NCBI RefSeq assembly: GCF_007741535.1 | Contig: NZ_CP036525.1 | Span: 2,666,001-2,730,000 of the forward strand | DNA: 64,000 nt | Direction of reading: 5' to 3' | DNA from: Rubripirellula lacrimiformis | Lineage (GTDB): Bacteria > Planctomycetota > Planctomycetia > Pirellulales > Pirellulaceae | Part shown: piece by piece, positions 33,848 through 43,976 of the stretch | Layout: each line of letters opens with the position of its first letter | Numbering within the stretch: the stretch's first letter is position 1 | The notes under the pieces: generated by a model | Seen by the model: only the letters and a program-made list of their open reading frames with translations | Told to the model about the DNA's origin: nothing | Databases searched by the model: none | Program-made: the position numbers and the translations under genes

Positions 33848-36625
33848 TTAGGCCAGGCGGTGCAATCGACGCGTGACCCATTCCATTGTCAGCATCGTCG
33901 CGATCAGCCACATCAGCACGACATTGCGACGTTCACCAAAGTCAACGTCGGGGGTGCCGGGCAGGATTGTGGTTTGTGGTTGCGGCCGAATCGATCCGAT
34001 CAGTTCGGCACGGATCGATTCGTCGCTGGTGTCGTCATTCATCGGCAAGAAAACGCCGCCCGTCGTGGATGCGAACTGAGTCAGTTCGGCATCGTTGCGA
34101 CGCGGGCGTTCCAGTTCGATCGTGGGCAGCCGTACTTGAACGCTTTGCCGTAGAACCTGTTCGTCCAAAGCATCGCCGAGGGTCAACCGAATTTCATAGC
34201 TGCCCGCTTCCCGGACGACGAACCGGCCGCCGTACGTTCCGGCGCGAGGTTCACCCTTGAGCGGCAGCAGTCGCAAGTCATCGATGCGTCCGCTGGGGGC
34301 CAGCAGCTTGGCTTGAACTTCGGGGACATCCAACGGTTCGAACTGTTCGTCCGACAACACCGCGCGGACTGTGATCGTGTCCCCGACCATCGCACGCGAC
34401 GAATCGATCAACAGGATCCCGCGGTTGCTGTCACGCAGCAAACGCCCTTCGCTGACCCATCGGATCAGTTTGGTGTAGTAGCTGTCGAAATAGGCGTCGC
34501 TTTCACCACGCAATCGCCACATCTCGCCGCTACCTTGGAAATAGATTCGGCCGGCGCCGTAAAATTGGGACGCTTGATAGATCGGCAATGAACCGGCAAT
34601 CTCAGTGGTCGGGTCGCTGAAATAGCTGTAGACCTTGGCACCCGGTTTGGCGCTTTTGGCATCGACGTAGTCGTACACGCCATCGAAATCGTCCCACACT
34701 TCGAAACTGGATTCCGGCGTTTCCGCGATCCAGAAAAACTCGGCTCGACGAGCCTCGGGGGTGAACTGTGGCGGCCACGGTGTTTGCCCGCCTTGGCGTC
34801 CACCAGAAAGCAGAGGCGATTGGGTGGATAGATTGACCGGAAAGAAACCGCGGATTCGCGAGACGCGTGGATCGGTTTGGCGGCGGATCCAAAGTGGGTG
34901 ATAGACCGGGCCAGCGACCAACACCATGCCGCCGGCTTGTTGGCTCAGCCAGCGGTCCAGCAGGTCCAGTTGTTCGGGCTGGATCGCGGTCCAGTCCGGG
35001 TCGAACATGGCGATCGCATCGTACTGGAAAAGTTCTTCGGCCGTCTGGGGGAACGACATCAGTAACCGGTTGGCATCTTGGCTCATCCCGGTTTGACCGG
35101 TTTGCAGCCAAGCGTCCAGTTCAATGGATTTGTCGCGGTGCAGCAGGTTTCGGACAAACCGATACTCGCGGGTCGGGCCACCTGCGATCGCTAATACCTT
35201 GAGTTTCCGTGCGACGACTTCGTAACGCGCGTCTCGGATATCGTCGCGATCATTACGGTCCTCGGTTGGCGCCACGACTCGCACGGCCAATCGTCGCCGG
35301 CCAACCGATTCCGGTTCCAGTTCGAATCGAATGCCGGTCAGTGTGCCGTCGTTGTTGACTTTTACTTTTTGCGACTGCACGACATCGCCAGGCGGCGAAA
35401 TCTTGCCATCGGCACCGCGATTTTGGCTGTCGTCGGCGGGACTATCTAGCCCGTCCAATAGTTGCACTTCGATTTCCAGTGGCTTGGATCCGCTGGCCTG
35501 CAAGACCGCTGTGATGGCAAACTTGTCGCCCGGGTAAACACGACGCGGTGCATCCAAATCGACGACGCGGATATTGGTGGGGGCATCGCTGCTGCCCAGG
35601 CCAATCGGATAGACCGCGACTTCGCTGCGTCTTGCTGATGCGATTGCTGCGCCGGGATCGCTGCCACCGTTGCTTTGGCCGTCGGTGAACAGGATGATTC
35701 CGGCAAGTGTCGCCGGATCATGATCGGTCAACACGCCGCGAACAGCGTCGCCGATCCGGCTTTCCGCATCCGCGGCGGCAATCGCTTCGTTCCAATCCGT
35801 GACGCGAATCGGCTCTGGTGTTTCCGGTTGGTCGTCGGGCAGCACCTCGGACGATTCGGATTCCTGTCCAGCGACGCCGACGATTTCTGCCAACGATCGC
35901 TCGGTATCGACGCAGTAGGCCGCGCCTAAGATCACAATTCCCGGTATCAAGGTTGCGGCGCTGGCCAGAATCCAGGGGCCGACGAACGTGCCACGACCGG
36001 CGGCGCCGATCAATAGCGAAAGCACCGCCAAGACAATGCCAAGGCTGATCAACGCGATGCCCAGATGAGCGAAAGTGGATGGGCCGGATCGATCGGCCGT
36101 GTCCGTGGTCGGTTTTTGGCCGTCGCTGACGGATCCGATCGATTCCAACAGACGCGGTTCTGAATCACCACCGAATCCATACACACTGACGCGGTGTTCG
36201 GACGACAGATCGTCCAATAAATCGGTATCGCCAAGCAATTGTTGGACCCGCTGGGACCGGTTTTGGGTACCCACCGATGTCGCTGATGAACCCGATGGCA
36301 AAGACATGCTTTGACTGGTGTCGACCAGCACCACGACCTCGCTGGGCCGAGTGACCAATCGCTGAGCCCGCCGCTGGAGATCAAAGAAAAAGAACACGAG
36401 TGCCGCCAGAGTGCCGATCCGAAGAGCGATCAATCCCCACCGCAGCGAAGGGGAAAGTTCAGCGACGTCGCGGCGATAGTAGCGAATGCAGATCCACATC
36501 GCCGCAGCGATTGACGCGACCAGCAATGCCCAGACCCACCAACCTTCTAGAGTCGCGGCGCGAGCGAATTCGTAAATGATTTGACGTGTGTCATTTGCCA
36601 TCGGCGTTGAAGCGGACTCGTTCAT
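33848..36625 (-). CDS. Membrane-anchored VWA-domain protein, Bat-type operon
   Basis: The product has 925 residues. N-terminal membrane segments (WVWALLVASIAAAMWICI and GLIALRIGTLAALVFFFF) are followed by a von Willebrand A domain beginning VVVLVDTSQSMSLPSG, with the DxSxS metal site, and containing GIILFTDGQSNGG. A second TM pair interrupts the domain (about residues 180-230). A long extracytoplasmic part has a glutamine-amidotransferase-like segment (LKVLAIAGGPTREYRFVRNLL) and Ig-like strands. A C-terminal TM (NVVLMWLIATMLTMEWVTRRL) completes it. The ATG overlaps the upstream gene by 4 bases (ATGA). Bat-type systems are linked to stress or envelope functions; the exact role is unknown. Confidence 0.82.
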   Translation of the reverse strand: MNESASTPMANDTRQIIYEFARAATLEGWWVWALLVASIAAAMWICIRYYRRDVAELSPSLRWGLIALRIGTLAALVFFFFDLQRRAQRLVTRPSEVVVLVDTSQSMSLPSGSSATSVGTQNRSQRVQQLLGDTDLLDDLSSEHRVSVYGFGGDSEPRLLESIGSVSDGQKPTTDTADRSGPSTFAHLGIALISLGIVLAVLSLLIGAAGRGTFVGPWILASAATLIPGIVILGAAYCVDTERSLAEIVGVAGQESESSEVLPDDQPETPEPIRVTDWNEAIAAADAESRIGDAVRGVLTDHDPATLAGIILFTDGQSNGGSDPGAAIASARRSEVAVYPIGLGSSDAPTNIRVVDLDAPRRVYPGDKFAITAVLQASGSKPLEIEVQLLDGLDSPADDSQNRGADGKISPPGDVVQSQKVKVNNDGTLTGIRFELEPESVGRRRLAVRVVAPTEDRNDRDDIRDARYEVVARKLKVLAIAGGPTREYRFVRNLLHRDKSIELDAWLQTGQTGMSQDANRLLMSFPQTAEELFQYDAIAMFDPDWTAIQPEQLDLLDRWLSQQAGGMVLVAGPVYHPLWIRRQTDPRVSRIRGFFPVNLSTQSPLLSGGRQGGQTPWPPQFTPEARRAEFFWIAETPESSFEVWDDFDGVYDYVDAKSAKPGAKVYSYFSDPTTEIAGSLPIYQASQFYGAGRIYFQGSGEMWRLRGESDAYFDSYYTKLIRWVSEGRLLRDSNRGILLIDSSRAMVGDTITVRAVLSDEQFEPLDVPEVQAKLLAPSGRIDDLRLLPLKGEPRAGTYGGRFVVREAGSYEIRLTLGDALDEQVLRQSVQVRLPTIELERPRRNDAELTQFASTTGGVFLPMNDDTSDESIRAELIGSIRPQPQTTILPGTPDVDFGERRNVVLMWLIATMLTMEWVTRRLHRLA

Positions 36626-39096
36626 GCTTGTCCTCCCGCGGCGGATGGTTGATTCGATGGTGGTGTCGGGCGGTGGCGGTGACTGGCCGATTGAGTGGTT
36701 GGCTTGGCGTGATAGCTGGCCCAATATGCCAGTGCCTGTTCGGCGGCCAAGAACAGTGCCAACAGTCCTAACAACAACAGCATCAGTGTCGAACTGCCGG
36801 CGGTGCGGTTCTGTTCGCTCCAGGCACTGCTGCTGACAAACGTGACTTCGGTGGGCAGCAATTGTTGAGTAATGTCGGCTTTGTCGGCGCGGTCCAAGTC
36901 GCCTTCGCCGACTTGGATGACTGATGCAACGGGCAACACTTCGCCGCGGCCGTCGGTGCGATTGAACACCCATTCGGAAATGCCGGGACGCAGCACTTCG
37001 TCGACTTCACCCTGCCCTTCGATCACCATTTCGTTCGGCGCGATCACAAAATGAAGCCTCGGGTCGTCGCCCAGTGCCATCGCGTTGTCGGGACCATCAT
37101 CGGTTTGATTCGATTCGTCGTCCGGTGTCGCAGCGATCTCGATCGGAATTCGCGGCGGCGAAAGACTGGCCGGTAGGTAGGTCGCCTTCGCTGCGTAATC
37201 GCGGGATGAACGGATTTGATCGATCGGGTCGTCGACCATCCGCTGGGTGGGTGGCGCCGCACCGCTCCACAGCAACGCGTTGGACTGCAGTAGGAACACG
37301 ACAAAGGTTGGATCCCCAGGCCAGTTGGACCAGCCACCGTCGAGTCCCGACAAAACTGTGATGACACGACCGCGTCCGACATCGTGCTGGGTCACCCAAG
37401 GCAATCCATCTCGCCGTGTCAGCACCGTCCGCACGCGCGGTTGATCCGGCAACGGATCTTCGCCCAACGCAGGTTTTCGCAGCTGCCAAGATTGGGTTAG
37501 CCGCACCAACGAAAATGCACTCTCGCCCACTGACTGCAGTGGCGCTAGCAACAGAGATGCGGATTCACCGAGCCCAATATCGGGCTGGTTATCGGTCGGC
37601 GGTGGCAGCGGAATCGCTGGCATCAATTCAGCGGGCAGCAGATGGCGGTCTTGGGCCATCAGTGATCGGTTGTACGATTCGCTACTGGCTTGTGGGCCGA
37701 TGAACCAAGCCAACCCACCACCCCGGCGAACGTATTTGGAAATCGCGTCGGCCGCGTTTTCGCCAATCTCGGGAACGTCGACCAGATAGATCGCACGATA
37801 GGCCGCAAGAGATTCTGCAGTGGCCGAGCGTAGGAACGACGGTGGCTGCACGTCGGGGACGGCGCCGATTCGAACCTGGCTGCCGGGATCCAAGACGGAT
37901 GCGATGTGATAGGCACCCCGTCCATCGATGTCACCATCGATCACCAGCACCTTTTCGGCATCAGACAGCGGCAGCGTGCAAGTTCGGACATTGTCGATCG
38001 CAAGTGAGTCATCGGGAAGCGAGACTTCGATCGCATGCGTCCCGGTTTGTGTCACGAACACTTGGAAACTTTTGGTCGCTTCTTCGCCTGCGGCCAGTTG
38101 TTCAATCACCATCGTGGGAAGCGATTCGACTTCGCCGCTGAACGAACGTGTCGGATCGGCGGCGATGACGTCCTGCGAATATCGGATCACGCGGCTCGAC
38201 AACGTGACGTTCTTGGCCACCGCAGACGAGTAGTTTCGAACCGTGACTCGGATAACAACCGGAACACCCGCGACCCAGACATCACGTGCTGGCGAAACAT
38301 CGGTGATCGCCAAGTTGGGGCCGGGCGGTGCGGCGCAATCGATCATCCGAACGCTGACGTCGTTGTCGAGTTTCCGCATCGATTGGGCCAGACGTTCGGC
38401 GGATCCCCAATCGCGTTGCCGGAAATCGCTGGCGACATACAAGTACTTTGCGTCGGCCGGTGTCGCATTGATCAACTCGGTGACTTGATCCAAGGCCGGT
38501 ACCAAATCCGTTCGAATCGGGGACGCTTCAGTCGCCATCACGCGGTTGATCAGGCGGGCGTCACCGGTGACGGTTTGAACGGATAGGTCGGCTGCGGCGT
38601 CGGCTGATTCGCGCCCACCGCGGGTGGTCATCGCAGCCCGACTGGCACGGATGACCGTCAACTGATGCACGCCATCATCCGACGCCAAGCGTCGTGTTAG
38701 ATCCTGCAGCGCTCCTAGCGAACGCTGATAGGCCGACGCGCCGTTGTCGGCGGATACCAGTGGTGTGCCGGACCCGATACTAGAGTCGGCCATCGAGTAG
38801 CTGTCATCCAGCACCACCACGTGATGAGTCGTCGTACCACCCAGAACGCCAAAGGTTCCTTTGCCGCCTGTCCAACCGCACAACATCGCGATCAACAATG
38901 CGGCGACTGCCAAGCGAGAGAGCAGCAGCAACAGTTGACGAAGCCGGATCCACTTTTTTTGCTTGCGATAACTGGCCAGCAAAAAGTCCATGGCGGCCCA
39001 GGCTTGCTTGCGATGCCGAAGCATGTTGATCAGATGGACCAACAATGGCACCGCGACAAACAGAAATCCGATCGTCAGGGCTGGGTAAAGGAACAA
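36622..39096 (-). CDS. BatA-domain / VWA-like membrane protein
   Basis: The 824-residue product opens with the BatA N-terminal domain: LFLYPALTIGFLFVAVPLLVHLINMLRHRKQAWAAMDFLLASYRKQKKWIRLRQ, with two membrane helices. A VWA-like domain (VVVLDDSYSMADSSIG) and long beta-rich extracytoplasmic regions come next, and a TM near the C-terminus (LMLLLLGLLALFLAAEQALAYW). The start appears to be TTG at 39096, since the BatA motif begins there. It follows the DUF58 gene by 65 bases and overlaps the next VWA gene by 4 bases. Confidence 0.85.
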   Translation of the reverse strand: MFLYPALTIGFLFVAVPLLVHLINMLRHRKQAWAAMDFLLASYRKQKKWIRLRQLLLLLSRLAVAALLIAMLCGWTGGKGTFGVLGGTTTHHVVVLDDSYSMADSSIGSGTPLVSADNGASAYQRSLGALQDLTRRLASDDGVHQLTVIRASRAAMTTRGGRESADAAADLSVQTVTGDARLINRVMATEASPIRTDLVPALDQVTELINATPADAKYLYVASDFRQRDWGSAERLAQSMRKLDNDVSVRMIDCAAPPGPNLAITDVSPARDVWVAGVPVVIRVTVRNYSSAVAKNVTLSSRVIRYSQDVIAADPTRSFSGEVESLPTMVIEQLAAGEEATKSFQVFVTQTGTHAIEVSLPDDSLAIDNVRTCTLPLSDAEKVLVIDGDIDGRGAYHIASVLDPGSQVRIGAVPDVQPPSFLRSATAESLAAYRAIYLVDVPEIGENAADAISKYVRRGGGLAWFIGPQASSESYNRSLMAQDRHLLPAELMPAIPLPPPTDNQPDIGLGESASLLLAPLQSVGESAFSLVRLTQSWQLRKPALGEDPLPDQPRVRTVLTRRDGLPWVTQHDVGRGRVITVLSGLDGGWSNWPGDPTFVVFLLQSNALLWSGAAPPTQRMVDDPIDQIRSSRDYAAKATYLPASLSPPRIPIEIAATPDDESNQTDDGPDNAMALGDDPRLHFVIAPNEMVIEGQGEVDEVLRPGISEWVFNRTDGRGEVLPVASVIQVGEGDLDRADKADITQQLLPTEVTFVSSSAWSEQNRTAGSSTLMLLLLGLLALFLAAEQALAYWASYHAKPTTQSASHRHRPTPPSNQPSAAGGQA

Positions 39097-39161
39097 GAGT
39101 CGTTTTCAGGTGACAGGTGACTGGGGATGATGTATGCGGGCGTGACGTGCCGTCGTGCGGG

Positions 39162-40064
39162 CTATTTTTTCAGTTTGGGCAGCGAGTTTCTTGCCGCTAG
39201 GAATTTGGCCAGCACGGCATCCAGTGGTTCGCTGGTCCGCACCTGGACGTAATCAATCGACAGCCGACCGCACGCTTTCTTGGTCTGGTCCAGGAACTGG
39301 TTCAGGGCTTCTAAATAACCGTCGCGAAGAGCGCGTGGGTTGCAGTTTAGAAAGTCGTCGCCTTCGAGTCCTTCGAATCGTGTGGACCCGCTGAATTCAA
39401 AGTCCAGTTCGTCGTCGTGCAGCACGTGGAATAGCACCACGTCGTGACCGCGACGACGCAGCACTTGCAGTCCGGCGCGAAGGTTGTCGACCCCCAACAG
39501 ATCCGAGACGACCACGACGACACCGCGTTTGGGAATCCCCTGGGCGATCTGCTTGGCGACCCGTGTTAGATCGGTTCGGCCGTCGGCACCGACGCTGTCC
39601 AGCATCGTCAGGATCCGCGTCAGTTGCTGTTGGTTGCTTTTGGCCGGAACCGATGCACGGACTTCGGTATCGAAGGTGAACAACCCACAGGCGTCTTTTT
39701 GACGAAGCGCCAGATAGGCAAGCGATGCGGCGATCGACGCGGAATAATCGAACTTGTTCGATTCTCCTTCGCCGTAGGCCATCGATGCACTGCGGTCGAC
39801 CAACAACGTCAGTCGAAGATTGGTTTCCTCTTCGTACTGTTTGATATGCAGTTTGTCTTGGCGCGCGTACACCTTCCAATCGATGTGACGAATCTCGTCA
39901 CCGGCGGTGTAGTTGCGGTGCTGTAGGAATTCGATCGATTGACCAAAGTACGGGCTGCGGTGCATCCCCGACAAAAAGCCTTCGACCACGCGGCGAGCCG
40001 TCAACTCCAGTCGACGTATTCGCCCAGTTACCTCAGGACGCAAATATCTTCTGGAATCGGGCAT
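39162..40064 (-). CDS. DUF58 domain protein
   Basis: The 300-residue product shows the DUF58 signature [46 protein letters not shown] followed by a VWA-like [14 protein letters not shown]. These proteins are encoded next to MoxR AAA ATPases and BatA/VWA genes, as here. The role is probably assembly or regulation of the Bat membrane complex. Its ATG lies inside the end of the moxR gene, a 32-base overlap, which is unusually large but in a different frame and consistent with coupling. Confidence 0.9.
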   Translation of the reverse strand: MPDSRRYLRPEVTGRIRRLELTARRVVEGFLSGMHRSPYFGQSIEFLQHRNYTAGDEIRHIDWKVYARQDKLHIKQYEEETNLRLTLLVDRSASMAYGEGESNKFDYSASIAASLAYLALRQKDACGLFTFDTEVRASVPAKSNQQQLTRILTMLDSVGADGRTDLTRVAKQIAQGIPKRGVVVVVSDLLGVDNLRAGLQVLRRRGHDVVLFHVLHDDELDFEFSGSTRFEGLEGDDFLNCNPRALRDGYLEALNQFLDQTKKACGRLSIDYVQVRTSEPLDAVLAKFLAARNSLPKLKK

Positions 40065-41097
40065 CGCGTGAAAGCTCGTCTTCGGTCGTTGGCGTGGCTG
40101 CGATGATCCGTTGGATCACATCGTCGCTAGTGATTCCGTCGCTTTCGGCCGCAAAGTTGACAACCATGCGGTGGCGAAGGACGGCATTGGCGAGTGCTTG
40201 GATGTCTTCGACCTGGACGTGGAATCGGCCTTTCAGCAACGCCCGGGCTTTGCCACCCAAAATCAGGAACTGAACCGCGCGAGGTCCGGCACCCCAGCCG
40301 ACCAATTCGTTCACAAAGTCAGGAACGCCTTCGCTGCCGACCCGCGTTTGGCGGACCAGCGATAGCACGTAACGCACGACATGATCGCTGATCGGAACTT
40401 GGCGAACGAGTTGCTGCAGACGCAGGATTTCTTCCGCGGTCAAAACCGGTTCGACGACCGATGTTTGGGTGCCGGTGGTTCGGCGAGCGACCTCGAATTC
40501 TTCGTCAAAGCTTGGGTATTCGACAAACACCTTGAACATGAACCGGTCTTGCTGGGCTTCGGGCAGCGGGTAAGTGCCCTCCTGTTCGATCGGGTTTTGT
40601 GTCGCCAGCACAAAAAACGGATTGCCCAGTTCGTGTCGGTTGCGACCGACCGTCACCTGCCGTTCCTGCATCGCTTCTAGCAACGCTGCCTGAGTCTTGG
40701 GCGGTGTGCGGTTGATTTCGTCCGCCAAGACAACATTGGCGAACAACGGGCCCTGCATGAAACGGAATTCGCGGTGGCCGGTCGCGCGATCCTCTTCGAT
40801 GATCTCGGTACCCGTCACGTCGGCCGGCATCAGGTCAGGAGTGAACTGAATGCGGCTGAATGAAAGGTCCAGCGTTTTGGCCAGCGTGCTGATCATCAGC
40901 GTCTTGGCCAGTCCCGGAACGCCTTCAAGCATCACGTGGCCGCGGCTGAACAGGCAGATCAGGATCTCGTCAATGACATGTTCCTGGCCAACAATGACCT
41001 TGCCCAGTTGGTCCAGAATCCGTTTTCGAGCTTCGTGCAGACGGCTGGCGTCGGCCTCGCTGAGAACATCTACGTTTCCCGCAGCATCATGCGACAT
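40033..41097 (-). CDS. MoxR-family AAA+ ATPase
   Basis: The 354-residue product has Walker [13 protein letters not shown] and Walker [31 protein letters not shown], with the MoxR signature [24 protein letters not shown]. MoxR proteins are chaperone-like ATPases that act on partner VWA proteins. It is the first gene of the operon: MoxR, DUF58, BatA, VWA. The promoter should lie in 41098-41242. Confidence 0.95.
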   Translation of the reverse strand: MSHDAAGNVDVLSEADASRLHEARKRILDQLGKVIVGQEHVIDEILICLFSRGHVMLEGVPGLAKTLMISTLAKTLDLSFSRIQFTPDLMPADVTGTEIIEEDRATGHREFRFMQGPLFANVVLADEINRTPPKTQAALLEAMQERQVTVGRNRHELGNPFFVLATQNPIEQEGTYPLPEAQQDRFMFKVFVEYPSFDEEFEVARRTTGTQTSVVEPVLTAEEILRLQQLVRQVPISDHVVRYVLSLVRQTRVGSEGVPDFVNELVGWGAGPRAVQFLILGGKARALLKGRFHVQVEDIQALANAVLRHRMVVNFAAESDGITSDDVIQRIIAATPTTEDELSRDARFQKIFAS

Positions 41098-41242
41098 GCA
41101 TTCTCTTTCGCTGTTGAATCAATCGTTGAGGGTGGGATCAGGGACGCCCAGGCATCGGCCGATACATTCTACGACCCTGCCAAACCCAAGCAAAGGATAC
41201 CAGCAATCCAGGCCGGGGGCGGCATCGCAACCGCATCGCTGG

Positions 41243-42337
41243 TCAGATTCGATCATTGACGACGCTGTTTGGGCCCTCGCCGGTCGGGGGGCCATCGTCT
41301 GGTAAAACGTCCGATTCCAGATCCTGGTCGCCCTCTGCTTCCTCGAGGCTCTCATGCACCTCGGCGCCGGCGGTCCAATAGAACACCGTTCCGATGATCG
41401 CCATCACCACTTTGACGATTTCAAAGACCAACGCGACCAGCGTTCCCGAGGCTTCGGTGGGGACGGCCGGGACGCTGCGGTACAGCGTTTCGGTCACAAA
41501 TTCTAATACCCCGATCCCGGCCGGGGTGATCGGCAACGCCGACGCCAACATGCCGATCGGGACGATCACGAAGTGTTCGGCCAACGTCGGCGGATCGGGA
41601 TACATCCCGCGTGCGACCAAGTACATGCTGATCACCAACAATCCCTGCACACCGATGCTCATCAAAATCGATGAACCAAACGCAAACGGATGAGCGTGAA
41701 ACATTCGCAGCGGCGGGCCCACGGTCCGAATGATGCCGCCGATCAGCGGCAAATCACTGCCCCAGCCGATCAGCCGATCCACCCCGCGGCCACCCATCAC
41801 CAGGATCGCTAAGACCGTCGATCCGACAACGATCAATACGGCTGTCGCGGTTTTGATCTTGTCCATGTCCAGTGCCGAATCCACGGAAGCCGGTGGCGCC
41901 GAAACCATCAACCCCGCAGCGACCAACAACAGCAGCCCGTACAGTCCAGCACCGCGGTCGACGAACACCGAAGCCACCGCAGCAATTCGCTTGCCGGGAC
42001 GTCGTTTGGCCAGAAAAACGGCTTTGAATACATCGCCGCCCACCGAACCGGCGGATACGAACGAAAGCAAGAATCCGATCGATCCCAGCCGGAACGCTTC
42101 CAACATCGACAATTCGATCCCCTGGCAGCGAACCAGCACACACCAGCGAACGAAGGACAGCATCATCGCGGCCAGCGATACGACCAGGGCCGCAGCCAGC
42201 AAACCGTAGTTCTTGGGTTGGGACGATAGCTGTTCCCACTGTTCTGGTTCGATCCTCCAGATCAAAAATCCAATGATTGCCGCCGGGAAGGCAAACTTGG
42301 CGAGCACGACGAGAGCGGTTTTGGCGGTGGGATGCAT
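41243..42337 (-). CDS. Flippase-like membrane protein (LPG-synthase TM / UPF0104 family)
   Basis: The product has about 364 residues with eight or so hydrophobic segments, among them ALVVLAKFAFPAAIIGFLIW, LLAAALVVSLAAMMLSFVRWCVL, and LASALPITPAGIGVLEFVTE. The last is the family signature (PxxPAGIGxxE). Proteins of this group move or modify lipid-linked substrates or phospholipids. The ATG at 42337 is chosen, as it starts the first helix; an in-frame start 12 codons upstream exists. No substrate-naming neighbour is present. Confidence 0.82.
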   Translation of the reverse strand: MHPTAKTALVVLAKFAFPAAIIGFLIWRIEPEQWEQLSSQPKNYGLLAAALVVSLAAMMLSFVRWCVLVRCQGIELSMLEAFRLGSIGFLLSFVSAGSVGGDVFKAVFLAKRRPGKRIAAVASVFVDRGAGLYGLLLLVAAGLMVSAPPASVDSALDMDKIKTATAVLIVVGSTVLAILVMGGRGVDRLIGWGSDLPLIGGIIRTVGPPLRMFHAHPFAFGSSILMSIGVQGLLVISMYLVARGMYPDPPTLAEHFVIVPIGMLASALPITPAGIGVLEFVTETLYRSVPAVPTEASGTLVALVFEIVKVVMAIIGTVFYWTAGAEVHESLEEAEGDQDLESDVLPDDGPPTGEGPNSVVNDRI

Positions 42338-42654
42338 CGTGAAAAGGATAGTTGTCGACGAAACGGCATCCAAGCGGCCAACCGAACAAAAAGTGTCGTT
42401 CGCGGATTCCCACCGCCGCCGCTACCGCGCTAAGAATCTTGCGGGAAAAACGTGTCCGAGTCCCTTTTGCCGCGTTCCCGGCCCTTGGGGTGGTTTGCAC
42501 AAAAGTTGAAACGCGCCGCCTGGATGGGCACACGGCTAAACGACCATGAAGCGGACCGGAGCGATTTTTTCGGCCTACCGTCGACCCCCGTCGGTTTGAT
42601 ACAGGTCGGATTCTGGATGACTTCTTTTGGTTCCGTCGACACTCACAGCCCTCT
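42338..42654. other. Spacer between flippase and permease genes
   Basis: This 317-bp spacer separates two divergent genes and carries a solo degenerate copy of the cloverleaf unit (42463-42541). No clear promoter motif was recognised. Confidence 0.5.
42463..42541 (-). repeat. Solo degenerate cloverleaf unit
   Basis: On the plus strand this reads as the complement of one array unit. The best part, AAACGCGCCGCCTGGATGGG then CACACGGCTAAACGA, matches the unit's AAACGCGCGGCCCGATGGG then CACGCGGTTAAACGA with few changes. The other arm (TTTTGCCGCG near 42465) is more diverged. It lies 30 kb from the array and shows that the unit occurs as a dispersed element too. Confidence 0.75.
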
Positions 42655-43860
42655 TTGCCTGCCGTGCCCACTCGTCTGACACGTTACGTGCTGCTGGAGA
42701 TTCTGAAGATATTCTTCGTTTCTTTGATCGCGCTGACGATGTTGATCCTGCTGATCGGCGTAGGGCGAGAATTGATTCGTCGTGGTTTGGGGATCATGGC
42801 GGTGGTCCAGCTGCTGCCGTTCGTTTTGCCCATCTCGTTGCAGTTTGCATTTCCGGCAACCGCACTGTTTTCGGTCTGCTGTGTCTATGGACGGATGGCG
42901 GCCGATGGCGAAGTGGCGACCGTCAAGTCGTCGGGGATTTCGCCGCTGAAACTGTTGCAGCCCGCGTTCATTTTTGCTGCTTTGCTTAGCCCCGTTGCCG
43001 TCTATGTCTCCGACTTAGCGGTTTCTTGGGGGCGGCCGGGCGTGAACCGAGTGGTGATGCTATCGATCGTGGACATCGCCTATCGCGTCTTGGAATCCGA
43101 GCATTCATACACATCCGAGCAGGGGTTTTCGATCAGTGTCCGCGAAGTCGACGGACGGACGTTGGTGCGACCGCGGGTCACCGTTCACAACAGCGGCAAT
43201 TCAGGGCCGATGATTTTGACGGCCACCACGGGCGAATTGAGTCTGGATCCCGAGTCCGAGATGCTGCTGTTGAAGGTTGTCGACAGCCAGTTCCAAGGCG
43301 GCAGTTCGTTCCAGTCGCTGGTGCCCGGCGAGAATGAGTTTCGGATTCCGCTGTCCGACGCGATGAGCAAGAAAGACATCAGCGACCAGAGTCCAAGTGA
43401 ACTGCCGTTGCGGCTGATCAGCAGTGAACGGATTCGCCAGGACAGCCGATCGCACGAGACCGTCGGCAAGATGGCCGCCCACACTGGTTTTTCGATCCTG
43501 GCGTCGCGAACCGAAGAAATCGCCGGTGGCGAAGGCCAATCGCTGACCCATTCGCTCTCTCGCAGCAAACGGCGGTTGGTCCGACTGCAGACCGAACCAT
43601 GGCGACGATGGGCGTGGGGATTCAGTTGCTTTTTCTTTGTCGTCGTGGGAGCACCGCTCGCCATGATCGCCAAGACCAGTGACTACTGGACCACGTTTGG
43701 ACTGTGCTTTCTGCCCACGTTGATCGTCTACTACCCGCTATTCATCTTTGGATTGGAACAGGCCAAAGACGGCACCGTTCCGCCCTATGGGGTTTGGTTG
43801 GGCAACGGAATCCTGGCGATGATCGGGATGGGATTGATCGCCCGAGTCCGCCGGTATTGA
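42655..43860 (+). CDS. LptF/LptG-type (YjgP/YjgQ) permease
   Basis: The product has about 401 residues. It starts TRLTRYVLLEILKIFFVSLIALTMLILLIGVGREL, the family's first helix, and has PFVLPISLQFAFPATALFSVCCVYGRMAADGEV, a periplasmic beta domain (about residues 130-260) and three C-terminal helices (WGFSCFFFVVVGAPLAMI onward). It would be part of the LPS-export ABC transporter or a lipid transporter of the same design. The start is uncertain: a TTG at 42655 or a GTG three codons later. The ATPase is not adjacent. Confidence 0.85.
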   Translation: MPAVPTRLTRYVLLEILKIFFVSLIALTMLILLIGVGRELIRRGLGIMAVVQLLPFVLPISLQFAFPATALFSVCCVYGRMAADGEVATVKSSGISPLKLLQPAFIFAALLSPVAVYVSDLAVSWGRPGVNRVVMLSIVDIAYRVLESEHSYTSEQGFSISVREVDGRTLVRPRVTVHNSGNSGPMILTATTGELSLDPESEMLLLKVVDSQFQGGSSFQSLVPGENEFRIPLSDAMSKKDISDQSPSELPLRLISSERIRQDSRSHETVGKMAAHTGFSILASRTEEIAGGEGQSLTHSLSRSKRRLVRLQTEPWRRWAWGFSCFFFVVVGAPLAMIAKTSDYWTTFGLCFLPTLIVYYPLFIFGLEQAKDGTVPPYGVWLGNGILAMIGMGLIARVRRY

Positions 43861-43976
43861 TCGATCCGACCCGCTGACGATCTTGCTTGTCGACCTGGTC
43901 ACCGATTGTGAAAGAATGTCGCCGGAATCGTCGGCCATCACGCCACCCCGATCGGGAATTGGCCGCCAGCGGCCAA

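Noticed and set aside
33247-33851. Several plus-strand frames after the sulfatase
   Set aside because: They cover hairpin repeats, overlap each other and show no family features.
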